A stretch of 64,000 nucleotides of DNA from Baylisascaris procyonis (taxonomy: Eukaryota > Nematoda > Chromadorea > Rhabditida > Ascarididae). A program made the translations under genes and the position numbers. The notes beneath the pieces were generated by a model, which saw only the letters and a list, made by a program, of their open reading frames with translations, searched no databases and was not told where the DNA came from. Positions 14,701 to 27,600 of the stretch are shown here, piece by piece (within the stretch, counting starts at the first letter, position 1; each line of letters opens with the position of its first letter). The stretch lies in contig JAZARR010000070.1 of NCBI GenBank assembly GCA_037389465.1, forward strand, positions 3,438,501 through 3,502,500. Direction: 5' to 3'.

Positions 14701-15953
14701 CATAACAAATGTGTTGTTTATTTTACACGAAAATTAACCCTCCGAAATATCGAAATTCAATCCAAATATGTCGAAAGTTCTAAAGACAAAATTTCCGAAG
14801 CACATCCAATTGTGACTTGGCAAAACTCATTTTGCGTTGTATGTGACGAGATAGCACCGAAGTGCTAATGTTTTCCTGTTAGCACAAGTTCTTTCTTTTT
14901 TCGCTAGCTGTATCATTGTCTTTCACAGATTGTCGGAAAAGTTTTCAATTTTCCGCTCGAGAATGCTTATCTATCGAATCGTTGACGTTTTTATGATTTC
15001 CAAGTGATACAATGCATTAACCATCGTAACTAAGTAACCTTGCATTGAATAAGCATTTACAATGTTTTAATTGTTTTATGTGGAAAAAAGCGAGTGCCAT
15101 TCAATTCATGTTTTTGAAAATTTTCGAATATTCCATATGTGATTTTTATTCAGTTTTTTATTGCAAAGGTTATTTATTGATCGATTGCTGATTAGTATTG
15201 TTTTCATCGCTGTTATATTCAGACGGAATGCTAAATTCTTAATATATGATCCAGATTTTTTTTTTTTTGTTGCGATTGTTTCCACTTGGAATACCGTCGA
15301 CTAATTTTGTGGTCATTATGCTTTTTTAATTTATTTCATTCGAGTTTCCATATTTTTAATGATCTGATTCTTGCTCATATTGATATAATGCGTTCGATAT
15401 TACTAAATTTGATAATTTACGAAACATTGATTTATCGTTCTGGAATTATAACTACGAAGTTTGCTTGAACAAGATCCTTTGGTGTTCTATTTTTTTCACT
15501 GTTCTCGAGGGCAAACTTGTATTCAGGAGGGTACTTCTTTTCAGCCATAACTTATATTTTTTCTCATTTCATGTTTAATATAGATAAATATTCATAAATC
15601 GTTTATTTATGTGCTAGGAAGTATCAGACTAGGAGAGGTGCGCATTGTTTCTTACTTTGGCGAGCTTTCGTTATTCTTTAAGCGGGTGCGTGGAAGAGCT
15701 TCCAGGTGATTGTAACTCTTCGAGGATGGGACTGCAGAAGAGGAATGTTTATTTTATTTATTTATTTATTAGCTTTTCCCTGCCTAGATTTTCTTTTCTG
15801 CAAGAAGGTGATCTACTTGACAAGCACGCCATTTATAATCGTGAACAATTTTTGGGGTTGAAAATGTTTCATGGGGATAACGCAAGGTCTCTTAAAATCT
15901 GATTATTTACTGTAATCTTAAGTTCAACATTGTAAATGGCTCTTATATTCCAG
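5732..15953. other. no recognisable gene
   Basis: About 10 kb without a supported gene on either strand. The longest open frames are a plus-strand ATG frame of 113 codons at 11324-11665 and a minus-strand frame of 124 codons at 12568-12942 that has no ATG near its start. Both lengths are about what chance gives in a window this size. Sub-regions near 10.0-10.9 and 12.5-13.0 kb are somewhat more GC-rich. Confidence 0.5.
7371..7392. repeat. C-run and C-rich tract
   Basis: Ten consecutive Cs followed by TTCCCCCTCCTC. The minus strand is correspondingly G-rich and could form a G-quadruplex. It is isolated from any gene. Confidence 0.8.
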
Positions 15954-16045
15954 GTTTGATACAAGAAATCAGATATGCTGCAAACTTATCAAAGAGCGGT
16001 TTAGTGGAAGAAAGCTGTCAACTTTTGTAATTAAATTTGGAACAG
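15954..16045 (+). CDS. candidate internal exon
   Basis: Ninety-two bases flanked by a good acceptor (TATATTCCAG) and a weaker donor (ACAG/GTTTCT). One frame is open throughout: after one leading base it encodes thirty residues starting FDTRNQICCKLIKERFSG. The product is not recognised and no matching exons were found on either side. Confidence 0.18.
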
Positions 16046-16795
16046 GTTTCTAATCTGAATCTTAATGCTTCAGTTCACTTCCATCTCTATCCCCATGCTT
16101 TCATATCAACCTCGTTATATATTGAATAGTGTTGTAGTGTCCTTATCAATCCTTAAGGAAGCAGACATTTTGAATATGCACTAATTAATAGCATGTTGCC
16201 TTGATGATGGAAGTTTGCAGCAGAAAAAAACTCTTCTGGTTTTTAACTTTAAGAAGTGCACATGTTGTGGTAATGTTGCAGAGAATTTTAATTAATGAAA
16301 TCAATGCCCTTGCAAATGTCAGATTATTGACGATTGCGATGCAAATAACGTTCTTGCAAGCTGATTTTCGGATTTAGATTTTTTTACTCTAAGAGGGAAG
16401 GCAAAATCACTAAACAACTATATATTTATATTTTAAGTAAAACTTTCATTTTATATTACTATAGCCGAGAGTGAATGCTGAAAGACCATCGTTTAGCGCC
16501 GTCGTAAAATTAAAACAAACCAGAGCAAAGAGAAGCAAAAAGCAGAGCGTATTCCTCTAGACTCGATGGAAACACTCAACGAAATAAAAACGACCACTGG
16601 GGTATAAAATAAAAGAGTACGGTGGGCTGCACAATGATTTACATAGTGTGCAGTAGGGAACAAATAGCTTCATTGATTTCTGAGAAATGTCTATATGAGA
16701 GTGTTTTTATTGATGTGGGGTGTGCTTAAAAGTTGAATGTTTATTCATCGCTCAGTGCTGTCACTTTTGACATTTACGATCGCTTCTTTTTGCAG

Positions 16796-17039
16796 TGTCA
16801 ACGATCCGTTGGGGCAATGCCAAAAACTGACATTATTTGTCCCCCTTGCTGCTTTAGAAATTGATAATGAAAACTTCACTTATTGTCGATTGTCCTTGCC
16901 AATACTGGCTTCCGAAATAATTTCGTTGGGATTCTTTGTATCGCAAAGGCTCCGACAGTCGTTCCGGACAGCGAAATTTGAAGTCCTGCATGCCAACAAT
17001 AGTTCTTACTGCATTTCTTTAAAGTCGAGTATATTGTGA
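16796..17039 (+). CDS. candidate terminal exon, 80 codons
   Basis: After a strong acceptor (CTTCTTTTTGCAG) one frame stays open for 80 codons to TGA, starting VNDPLGQCQKLTLFVPLAAL. It contains a hydrophobic stretch around LPILASEIISLGFF. No family is recognised and no upstream exon was found. It abuts the tRNA-like sequences at 17.1-17.3 kb, so it could also be part of a repeat. Confidence 0.18.
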
Positions 17040-17108
17040 TTAGTGATGTGGAATACAGCCTTCTTTTACAACTCCTGGGCATTGTTTATGGCGAATGAAA
17101 AAATTCCG

Positions 17109-17181
17109 GGACAAGATGAGATTCGAAAGTGCAACCTTCCAACTTCTGTGGAAATGCTAACTGACTGAGCTGCTATTATGC
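17109..17181 (-). other. tRNA-like sequence (degenerate)
   Basis: Read on the minus strand, this 73-base stretch carries an A-box-like AGCTCAGTCAGTTAGC, an anticodon-arm-like hairpin TTCCA-CAGAAGT-TGGAA with five perfect pairs, and a B-box-like TTTCGAATC. The putative acceptor stem does not pair and the T stem is poor, so it is not a working tRNA. A tRNA-derived SINE end or an old tRNA pseudogene are the likely explanations. Confidence 0.3.
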
Positions 17182-17210
17182 TTCCACTTACGAATGTTTC
17201 TTGGTAAAGA

Positions 17211-17297
17211 CATCCGTAGTATGCCAGTCGGTTAGAGCGTATGTAGAGATACTGGAAGGACGTAGCCATTGATTCGGCTTGGATTCGAAGTGTCTGC
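17211..17297 (+). other. tRNA-like sequence (degenerate), opposite orientation
   Basis: It begins with an A-box-like TATGCCAGTCGGTTAGAGC and ends with a B-box-like GGATTCGAAG about 60 bases later. No full cloverleaf forms. It lies 30 bp from the minus-strand tRNA-like piece in head-to-head orientation, which suggests repeat-derived DNA. Confidence 0.25.
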
Positions 17298-18283
17298 TAG
17301 TCGCTGAATAACGTTTGTTGGTGAAGTGAGCCTTATGCTAGAATAGCATTAAAAATTATTCGTATTGTGATGAATCGATAGATCGTAAACAACATAGCTG
17401 TAATCCCACATAGATGCTTCTTGCCTTTGATCGTTTTTAAACTATGTATGCTGTTAACTTGCTCGAATATATTTTGTTTATAAAATTTTTTATGTATGCA
17501 TTGGGTATATTGTTTTCATTTCGACGTTTATTTATTTTTATCACTTCACCACCTTTCAAAATATCGAAATGGACGATGGAATTTACTTTCACATATTTCC
17601 TTCCATAGTTTTTCTTCATTTGTTTCTGCGGTAAAATTTGATGTTCCATCGTAGCACCACCATTCGATGGTCAGTACTTTCGTGCTATATGACTATTCGC
17701 TCGTTTGCTGGAGTTGTTTTTAGATTTTCTGAATTTGCATATGAAATTATACCAAAAAGGTGTTCAATCAAGTGGGTAATGCAGAAAAATTGAATAAATG
17801 CCCTGAATGGATCGGGAGGCTTACGAGGCTGCCCTTACCTGCTTTCCCTTCGATCGTTTTTTCATTATTTCCACACCCCACTAAACATCTTCGGAAACAG
17901 AGCAACGTTCGCTGATGTTGTGACGATCTAAGATGCTCTGAGGCACTTATGCTGATGTGTATGTGTTGGTACGTTATTGAACGTTATGCCCTAGGATATG
18001 ACCGACACCTGAAGCGAACACATTGGGCAGTGTTATCATGTGCAGTACAAAATGGTTTTCTAAACTGTTGCAGATTTCGACCATTGCACTGGCACAACTT
18101 CAGGTGTTGTTTAGTAATATCGCTGCTATTTTATTTTTAGTACGCTTAACGTTCCATACCTAATTTCTAATGTGTATTTACTATCGTTGTGACTGTGTAC
18201 TTTAGGCTACCATATGGCAAGTCAGTGAACGAGTTGCATCGGTCAATTCGAACAGCTCGGTGGCGCATTCGCACCTCACATAC

Positions 18284-18353
18284 CTGCCTTGAGGGTTGCT
18301 GTTGAGCGCATATCGAAGCTGTGCATTGGCTCATACGAAAATGGCTGAGATTG
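18284..18353 (-). CDS. candidate internal exon, low support
   Basis: On the minus strand a 70-base segment lies between an ATTTTAG acceptor and a GGCAG/GTATGT donor. One frame is open and encodes 23 residues (NLSHFRMSQCTASICAQQQP and three more). The product is not recognised and no linked exons were found. Confidence 0.12.
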
Positions 18354-18978
18354 CTAAAATGCTTACAGATCTTCGAAGAGTGGGGGTGTAAATCGTTAGG
18401 ATTCAACTGCAATTGATTAAAAATGAATACATTTACATTTATTTATTCCTGTGGCATCCTTATGATTTTCTTAAGTGAGATTGAAGTCAAAGTTCGGTGG
18501 TTTTACAGCTAATCATTTATTTTCAGTACTGATGAATATATGAAATCATCTTAACTAACCTGTATTCATAGAGGCTGTAGATTTGTCTAGGATCATTTTC
18601 TTTTCATTGCAGTCCACTTTCTGTCGTTTCTGTCTGTAGGAATGTCTGAAATCGCTTTGGCAATCAAACCTGCACTCAGAGATACTACAGGGTGATATAT
18701 GGTTATAAGCTGTTGAGTTCGGATCGTTTTCATCCGCTCGCGTTTAGTGAAATGTTTTTGATTATCCCGATTGTTGTTATATAAGCTGTTAAGCAGCTTC
18801 AAATGCACTCAGAGATCGCTCTCATGCCACCGTGGCGCGAATGCATCACTACGCTGTACGATTTGTCGTTGTGGCCATGCAGTTTGCCCTCTGGCTTCGA
18901 ATGCTGTATATTCATTGCCTTTTTGTGTATTGCACATTACTGTTTCATTGTGGGTCCTACAACTGACTTTACTGCTTA

Positions 18979-19018
18979 TATTTTTGACTACGTGAAGAGC
19001 TTGTATTTTTGACTACGT
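18979..19018. repeat. 15-bp direct repeat, period 25
   Basis: TATTTTTGACTACGT occurs at 18979-18993 and 19004-19018, followed by GAAG and CAAG respectively. It is a short local duplication. Confidence 0.85.
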
Positions 19019-21085
19019 CAAGTTTTTTTGTTCATAGAGAGAAAAAAGAAGTAAAGGATAGGGGATAAGAAAATGAGAGTTGAATAAATATAATAAGTGA
19101 GTGATTATATGAACGGAGGCAGTCGGCATTTGCGAATGCAATGATTTGTTTGTTTTGCTGCTCAGAATAGTGGCGATTGTTTGACCAGCTCGTAGGAATT
19201 AAGTGTATCAATGGCATATAAGTTTTATGGCTAACTGCATTTAGCTTTCATCGTCGAGAATAGCCTTTTTGCCGAGTCGCGATTGCATTGCAAACGTGAA
19301 TGATCGAGAGTGCTGCAAGAAAATAGCGATATTCTTCGTTTATAAACACTCTAAATCGTCGTCTTTTTTGTATGCAAAATCTATGTGAATACTAGTTGCT
19401 ATGGAAATATTTGTTGCCTAGATAGCTTAACATCCTGGGAGATGTACGAATAATTGACATAAATGAACTCACGTTAATTTTGGTGGTCAACCCTTTCGTT
19501 GAAATCTAAATCTTAATGAACTGATTTAGAACGGGATTGATGGGAGACATATGTAAATTATCAGTTGCCAGACTGAACCAAAACCTAATGACCTCTCATT
19601 TGCTGAAACCTAAAAGAGGGAAAAATAGTGTGGCGAGTCGAAAGTTTTTTTTTTTAATCATGGGAAAGAAAGCGAGCTAAAAACCTTCAAGTGAAGGCAA
19701 GAGAAACGATCCTAAACATTTTTAATTAAAGGAAGGAAGCACAGCGAGATGAAAAGTTTTTCGTTAAGCCAAGCGAAATAAGCCAAATAGAGCCACGTTT
19801 TTTGCATGATTAAAGGGCAGAACATTTTTGAATAAAGGCGAATGAAGTGTGTCAAATACTTGACATCCGTCAGCAATCTTCGCTTCTTCCGAATGCTTCT
19901 GGTGTCGAAGTTAAAGTAGGGAAAAGGGGGGAGGAGGACGAGGATTAAGCCTGCAACTCCATTTCCTATGCGACCTTGTGCCGAGGCCAACAAGAATTTT
20001 CCGAATTTATCACTGTTTCGATATGTTAAAAATTGTTTTCTTCAGATTTCCAATATCTTTCGAGAGGTTTTGTATATTGAAAACCTTTGCCGTTTAAATA
20101 GTATATGTATAAGATTTTCCCAACTCGAACATAAGTTGGTTATGATGAGTGAGTATGTTGTACTTACATATTGACGACAGTTCTATGCAAATTTTTTCCT
20201 TCTTATTGTGTTGTTGATGTTTTCATTGTTTCAAGCAATGAACTGGATTATATGGGTTGGGATCGTGCATCCTCCTTGCTATTTCTAGCCAAGAGGGAAG
20301 GGACACATTGATATATGATTGAATGTACTACTGATGATCAGCCAGCAGATGCGATATGTTGAGTCTCGTAGTTCGTAATAATACTGATGATTAAAGAACC
20401 GTTGTTGCACCATATGCTTGTGATATATCCTCTTGGAAAATGCTCAGAGAAAATGCCACGAGCTTTCATTGAATATTTTTCACCACATTGATATTTTCTG
20501 TGGCTAATGCTTATAACTAAAATTTTGATTCCTGGGATCATTAAATAATCATGATTTTCAAATAAACCCACTTCAGATTTTTTGTGAACCCCTTGATGTG
20601 GCCAAGGGGAAGAGGGTGGAGAGGATTTTTCTTCATGAGGATATGTCGTGACTTGAAAGCTTTGATTAGTCAAATGTGACATTTCAGCTATGTGACGTCT
20701 TAAGCGTTGCAGGTATTATACCTGTGAGACACCAAGGTAGACTGTACCGTGATGGGCGTGTGTGCCATCATGTATCATACCAGCACATACTTAAGGCCGT
20801 AAGTGTCACATGAAGGCAGTACCCTCTTTGTGTTTCAAATATACAATAAAAGTTCATAAAGCGCTCGCCTAAGCAAGGTGGAATATAGCGCTTCCATAAT
20901 CGTTCATTTTAAGGATTTGCATTCGAGTTGTGTAGCGCTGCTACTACTCCTATCTGGCAGAAGCCTTGTAATCAGCGCAGAATTAGTGCTCGGTGTTCGT
21001 TGCAGAGATTAGCCATGCTCCGTAGTTGTTCGTCGATTCCGATTCCGATGGTGTTCAATTGATTCATTTCACTGTTTAATTTCAG
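19019..21085. other. no recognisable gene
   Basis: Nothing convincing on either strand. A minus-strand open frame of 114 codons at 20338-20682 has no domain I recognise and no supporting splice context. Confidence 0.45.
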
Positions 21086-21168
21086 GTTCAGTAAAGGCAC
21101 CATCACGTCGTATCAGATATGTCGGTGCTTTCTCCGGACAACCCGAGCACCAGTCTTGGCCTTCCAAG
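21086..21168 (+). CDS. probable internal exon of unknown gene
   Basis: Eighty-three bases bounded by a strong acceptor (TTTAATTTCAG) and a strong donor (CCAAG/GTAAGC). The segment is clearly more GC-rich and CpG-rich than its surroundings. Two frames are open; the one ending in phase 0 at the donor encodes 27 residues including RRIRYVGAFSGQPEHQSWPS. It lies 3.4 kb upstream of the TPRA1-like gene on the same strand. It could be an upstream exon of that gene: the phase would fit an acceptor at 24563-24564, but that acceptor is poor. It could also be the remnant of another gene. I do not recognise the peptide. Confidence 0.35.
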
Positions 21169-24100
21169 GTAAGCTGTAAATGCCTTCTTTATTTCGCATA
21201 CTACCATTTGTTTTCTGCTTTCTCGCAAATCTATCTTTGAAGTTGATGGTAAAGGAAAATGTTGGAAGTGTTTTCAACTTTAAGGCGTTGAGCATGCGAA
21301 AAGAACCCCAGCATCTTCAATGGGAGTTGATGAAACATGTAGTAAATCGTTTTTTACGCTTACAGTGAATTTGAAATACTAGGCTGATATCTTTCTAAAA
21401 TGCTATATTGCAGTCAATAGCTGGTAAAAGGATAGAGGTAAAAGATAAGAGGAAATTTTATAGTGACAGAAATTTACGGTTGAAACGGCGGTTTTGTCCT
21501 CTATATTTTGCCTAGAGCAGAAATAAATGTTAGCGTTTATACTAGATCACATAGTTATCATCGACTGTTAACAGAGTGATTTGTTAACCCTCCTTATCGA
21601 TGCTCTTTTCAAACGTTAAAGAGTTGTTATGTAACTCCTCTATTTTTACTCTTTCTCTATTTGTTTCCCCATATCATATAGAAAAATGTGTGAAATTTCC
21701 AAGGGGTAATGATAACGTGCTTAGATGGTTTGTTAAGGAAAACATAATTCATCAAGAAAATTTCCGATTTTCAATTAAATTATATCATTATCGAAGTGAG
21801 TGACTTTAGAAGAAATCATTGCGGATCGACGATACTGTTTTTTTGCATTGAGAGCGTTAGTTTTGCTAGAAAATATTGCGGAAATATCGTACGTTATTGA
21901 TCTTTTATCATCTTCGACACTACCTTAGCTTTTTATAGCCCTTTCATTGTCGAGAATGTCAGCCTCTCTTTTATTGTTCCTTATTTCCTTAAGAAACTCT
22001 AAGAATGTCTTTATCTCTGTCATTAATGTTTAACTCATAATTACCCTCAAAATTGCTATTGAAGAAACATCCTCAAGACTGCAATTTAGAAAACAATTTC
22101 CAAATCTCTTTTCACTCCAAATTTGTGTCATCTAGAAATACAAAACTGCTTGCTCTGATGAATATTATTGCACTTCCACGGAATTCAACTCTCTAATGTT
22201 GCTTTCACTGAGTGATTTTAAATGACAGAATAAACGAAAAAATGTTTTATATTCACATTACATTCAAATGAGATACTAAATTTAAATGTGATTACTAATG
22301 CTCCTTGTTGATTATTTTTCTCTTCGTTCAAAAGTTGTTTTCTTCGAACAATACGAATTTTGTTTTTGTGTGCTTTTGCAAGCATCGTGGTGTATTTGTA
22401 TCTGTGTCTGTATGTGTTCGTTTGTCTGTCTTTCCAGTACTTTTAGCTGGTTATCAATTCGAACTAAACTTGCAAAACTTGTTTGTTACAATGCTCACTA
22501 CACCAGCACTTCATATCTCATGTACCACTTTGGTCCACCGATTTTGAAAAAAGTTCTGTAGATTTGAAGGTGGGGAAAAATGCATGACTAGTCGCTTTTT
22601 TATTTTACACCGTTTGAATAACATAAGTGGGAAGACATGCCAGATGAGTTGGTAGGCTATGCACCATTGCATCCCGTTCATCCCAACAACCACTTTCATA
22701 AGTAACTTATTTGTGAAATTTGTTGATTCATTTTACGCCGATTAGAAGTGATCGGCATAAAGTGAAAGGAAGGATCAATGTTAAGTCCATACAGGTTTTT
22801 TCCACTTTTAAATGTGCAAAAATTGTTTTCAAACTTAAAGCATTGATTTGAATTATGGTATGGGAAGTCATAATGGTGTACATTTTTATTTAATTATGAG
22901 AATTTGCAAATTTCTCCTGCAAACTCGTAAAAATGCATAAAAACAAAAAATTGTTGCGGACGGTTGGTTTATTTGAAAAATGAGCGCATTCCTTTGCATT
23001 TTTTAAATTTGTTTATAATTTCTGAAATTGAATGGATAGATGAAAGAAATTCGAAATAACACATTGTGTCACCTTCTTCTTGCGCGTTCCTTCGCTTATT
23101 TCGTTTTGCACGTTTTGCATTTGAATTAAACAAGAGTGCATTTTTTTATGTGCAAAAAAAACGTTTTTTATAAGACAGCTGTTTGTCACTTTTAGTTCAT
23201 GGTAATTGCATGCAAGAAAATGCCTTGTTGATTCAACTGAAGCGAATGACGGCTCTTTCGAGGTATTTTTTTCTTTAGGAAATTATGGCGCCTACCACTT
23301 AGGAATATGCGTAAATCAATATGAAAATGCAATGAACGATTTCTTTATATAATGCTTGAAGCAAAGATAATAGGAATAATTGGTAGAAAAATGTTAGTAT
23401 GATGGTAGTAATTATGGATCCTTTCCGTTCTTCATGTTCTTAGATCCTCCGTCCTCTTTTTCACTGGCTTTTTTCTTGAATTATATTGTAAGTTTATCGC
23501 TATCGAAAGCTTTACTATCACAAAAATTGGTTCATATTGTACCTCATTTTCAAGCAAAAATCAAAAAAGTTATTCGATGATATTGTGCGTCAATAACATT
23601 TTTTGTCTAAGGTCAAAGGTTGATCATTATTTGCTTCCTGTGCGAATATAGATAAGAGAGAGTTAGTGATGCAATTGCGGTAGTCCTTTCCCCTCATGCG
23701 ATGGTATCAGAGGTAACTTGGCCATATTTGTAAATATTTTGGAAAATTCCTTTAGAGGGGGATGTAGCTAAAGAGCCGATTTCATTTCCATCTCGTCTGT
23801 TGATTTGTCTGCCGACACCCTCTGTAAGCGTGTTGGCCATACATCAAGCGTTTTTTCTTTAATCATGTTATTATTCGATAATAATAACTGGATTTTTGTG
23901 TTATTTGAAATAGTATAATAGTAGTCTTTTTAAATCTATTATATTCCATTTGCTTTCTTAATTTAAAAAAGTATTCCTCTGGCAAATATATTTTATGGGG
24001 CATCTTCAGATGGCTATATGTTGATAGGGATATGCTTTCAATGACCGAGCACGTATCGATCGCAGTGGAAAGCTTGTTTTGTGTTTGTGAATGTAGAGGT

Positions 24101-24460
24101 GACAATAGAAGGCTGTCCTTAATGCCGAAACGCCAATCGGCACTCACAAAACGATTGTTTGAATATTTGCTGAAGCATATTGGTATGACCTGGGAATATT
24201 TACACGGATGATGTGTTCACGCTTTGCATCATATGGGCTTTATTGTCACAACAACACTAGTTTCTAAGAGCCGTTGTTGTGGATACAAGTTTATAACAGG
24301 GAATAACAGGCTCATTTGTTACATTTGCTCACTTTTTTGCATTTATTGGCTGTCTGCTTTGTCGGTTTTCATAGAAAGCCATTATAAGCCTGTTTATTTA
24401 GAACAACGCACTTGACGCATTGAGGGGCAGTGCGTTCATATGACATCATGCCACCTACAA
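21169..24460. other. no recognisable gene
   Basis: AT-rich non-coding DNA between the orphan exon-like segment and the TPRA1-like gene. It presumably includes the promoter of the latter, but no core element can be singled out. Confidence 0.45.
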
Positions 24461-24504
24461 TTAGACAACTCATCAACTTTACCTGTAGTTAGACAACTCA
24501 TCAA
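24461..24504. repeat. 16-bp direct repeat, period 28
   Basis: TTAGACAACTCATCAA occurs at 24461-24476 and 24489-24504, and the preceding bases (ACCTACAA / ACCTGTAG) are also similar. This degenerate tandem pair lies about 120 bp upstream of the TPRA1-like start codon, so it could fall in the promoter or 5' UTR. Confidence 0.85.
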
Positions 24505-24624
24505 TCAAAAATTTTGTTAGGGACTTTCATCCTTATTTAAAAGCTTATCCTTTAAAGGAGTAAGAGGTTGATAGATGTTGAGAAGGGGAACTCCATCAAC
24601 TGCGGTATCGTTCAGCCATTGTTT

Positions 24625-27600
24625 ATGGACAGAAAATTCGCGAAATTTGTTACACCTTACAATTATAGGCTTCCACCCTACTTGGAAACAATCGGTAACG
24701 CAAGTCTATCAGGAGCGCCACCGATCGATTGGTTCGATGAAAGATCATACTTGTTGAGGGCAGTGTCAAACGAGAATCACACCTCATCGGTGACGTTCTT
24801 CGGAAGTCCCGCTCACAAGACCATTCGTAACTTCTGCAAGCAGGTGCTCGTCCAGAGAATCGGCAACTATAGGTACGTGATTGTGTGCTGTTATTGATGT
24901 AAAAAGCTTTGATATGATGGATGCAGCAAGTAGTCATGAATTACATGGAAGATTTTATTCCTTAAAGGGAATCTCTTCATAGCATAATCTCTAGGCAAGG
25001 GAACAGGAGCAGTAGTGCAACTGCATGAAAGTAACGGCACATTCCACTGCATTCGTTTCTGTCACTTGCTCGCAACTTATAACTTGGTTGATGCCCCTTT
25101 GACATGTTTTAGGATGGTAATGGCTACCTGGGGCTTTCTTCCACCTTTGATGCCCTCGAACTTGGATTGTAATTAGGATCACTTCTGAGTATGCCTACTT
25201 TGCATTTCGTGTTCTCAGTTCCTCTCTGTTAATACTTTAACAGCAGGATGAATTAAGCAAGAAAATGAAAAGTGAAGGCGTAGTTCTATAAATATTTAAA
25301 ATAACTTCTTATAAAATTCTCTCTTATATACTACACTGTGACGTAACTTTTGAGACTTTAACCTTTTCTCGTTTGCTAAATCATATGATTTTGTTAGGAA
25401 AGCATCTATTTTCGCTGTGCCTGCATACGTTAGGTAAATTACAAAGTTGCATACGTTTAGCGTGACTACAATAAAAGCAGTGGAAGACTTTTTGCAATTT
25501 CCCACCGATCTATCGGTTATTATAAGATTGGGTGGGATTCCATTTAAAATGATTGGACTGTCACCTCAAACCTAATCCAGATAATCAAAAGAGAGTCAAA
25601 TATTGTTAAAAAAGAAATGCACCTCTATTATCTCTCTCGCAGATGCGTTTTCAGATTGCACGAATCGTGCAACTGAGAAACTGTAGAGACTGTGCAAGTG
25701 ATTGTTTTCCTAGTTACTTAGCAAGCTATTTCTCAAATTTTCATGAAGTAATCGTGATGTTTAATACTACATTCATTGCATCCACGTATGCTTTGCATTA
25801 TCTTTAGCTGCTATCATGCTAAACCAAAACGACTTTTATTCACTTTGCTCTAAATAATTACTTATGAGCATTTCTATAAAGCTATCGCTATGAATAATTT
25901 ATGCAGTGAGACGTTGAAAATGATTCTTTTTCACTTTTTTTTGTCCATTATTCGGTCGAATTTCCAGCAGATATTTGAGAATAAGAGTTGAAAGTGGTTA
26001 TTAGTAAGGGATTTACTGCGTTGTATTTACATAGAAAACTATTAGTACAATTGTAGAATAGATTGTAAATGAATGGGAAACGATAAGCAATTTATTTAAA
26101 TGCGATAAATAGCAAAAGACTTAGGATATGTTGAATGGCATTCATATTGGAACAATCGAAGAAAGCGACAATCACATTCATTGTTTATGATACGTTGTGA
26201 ACAAATGAATCACTTGTGCGCTCTCATTTCGGTAATTTATAGTGAATCGCGAATGGAAATTGCTGTGTTTTGGACAATGTTATTTCCATAATGAGGTTGC
26301 GTTGAAGGTTTTATTTCGATTTTATCGCACAACGTTAAACATTTATGAAAAATAGACGATGCCATCCATAGTTGGATATAATTTCAAGATTTTAGCATAA
26401 TGTTTTTTGATGTTTTCAGGGTTCGATATTGGGATTTAGCGATATTAGTTCCGAATATTCTATTCTTTCTTTTTCTCATTATTAAAATTGGCCAAGTACG
26501 ACAGAAACTGCGACAATCTCGAAGCCCCATATTCAAAGCTTTTTTCATTTTGGTATGAATCTTTTGAATTTTCTTTTAATTTTACTTCTTATATTGCATT
26601 ACATTTTCCGAAAACGCCTGCAGAACGAATCGCCAACTGCAATTCTTACGTTCATAACTTACGATATGGTGAAATTTTACCTGTTTAAATTCTAGCAATC
26701 TTTTCAAAAAAGCCACTTTGATCTGCCGTTAATTTGTCTATAGAATATTTGATAGTATCGCATAGAATGTTGTCGATGATTTAGGATACTTCTTTAGGGA
26801 TGAATATGGGATGGTTAGGTGATATTTTCCACTCACTCGTTATATAAGATATCTAGCGATTCACAGATGTATTGTACAGGGAGCGGTAGCAGACTAGAAC
26901 TGTAGATCCGAACGAGGCAACAAATCGAGGGAGCGATGCCAGAAAGTTTCAGCAGTTTTATAGGTTTTTCCAAGAAAACTTCCAGAACTGGATACAAAAA
27001 TATTCGAAAAATGGCCCTATGATTTTATTATCCCAAAAAATGATAGATGCGAAACATTAATTTAACCATAGAAGATGTAGCCGGTAAGATTTTTGTACTA
27101 TTTGCATGATGATCATGCGTTAGCTGATTGCGCTGAAGTTTTCAGTGCAGTTAGATGGATGGTGTTTTTAGGTGTACACAACGACGGTGATGAATATAGT
27201 ACGATGCCTGGTGTCGATGTCAATTGGAGCTACAAACCAAGTGGGTGAAATTGTCGACAAGGTAAGTGCATTCTTTCCTGTATTCTTTCTTATATGAGAA
27301 GATATAAATGTCAATATTTTTCTTCATCGTTATCAATGTTTTCCTCGCTGCTATGGCGCCATTAAAAAGTACTTCATTTCCTCGCTGCTATGGCGCCATT
27401 AAAAAGTACTTCATCATACACTTTGCTACCACTCATTTTTTACATCACAGGTGACACAAACTGTGACTCATGCACTGCATTCCACAGACTGAATTTGAAA
27501 TTTCAATGCAATGAAGTTTGAATAGTCTCCTTCCATTCTCTTTTTGAAACCCTTCAATGAATCTTCATTCAAAAATATGACTCCTAGAGGTGAAGGGCAT

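Noticed and set aside
20338..20682. 114-codon minus-strand open frame
   Set aside because: No domain, no splice context, and a length consistent with chance.
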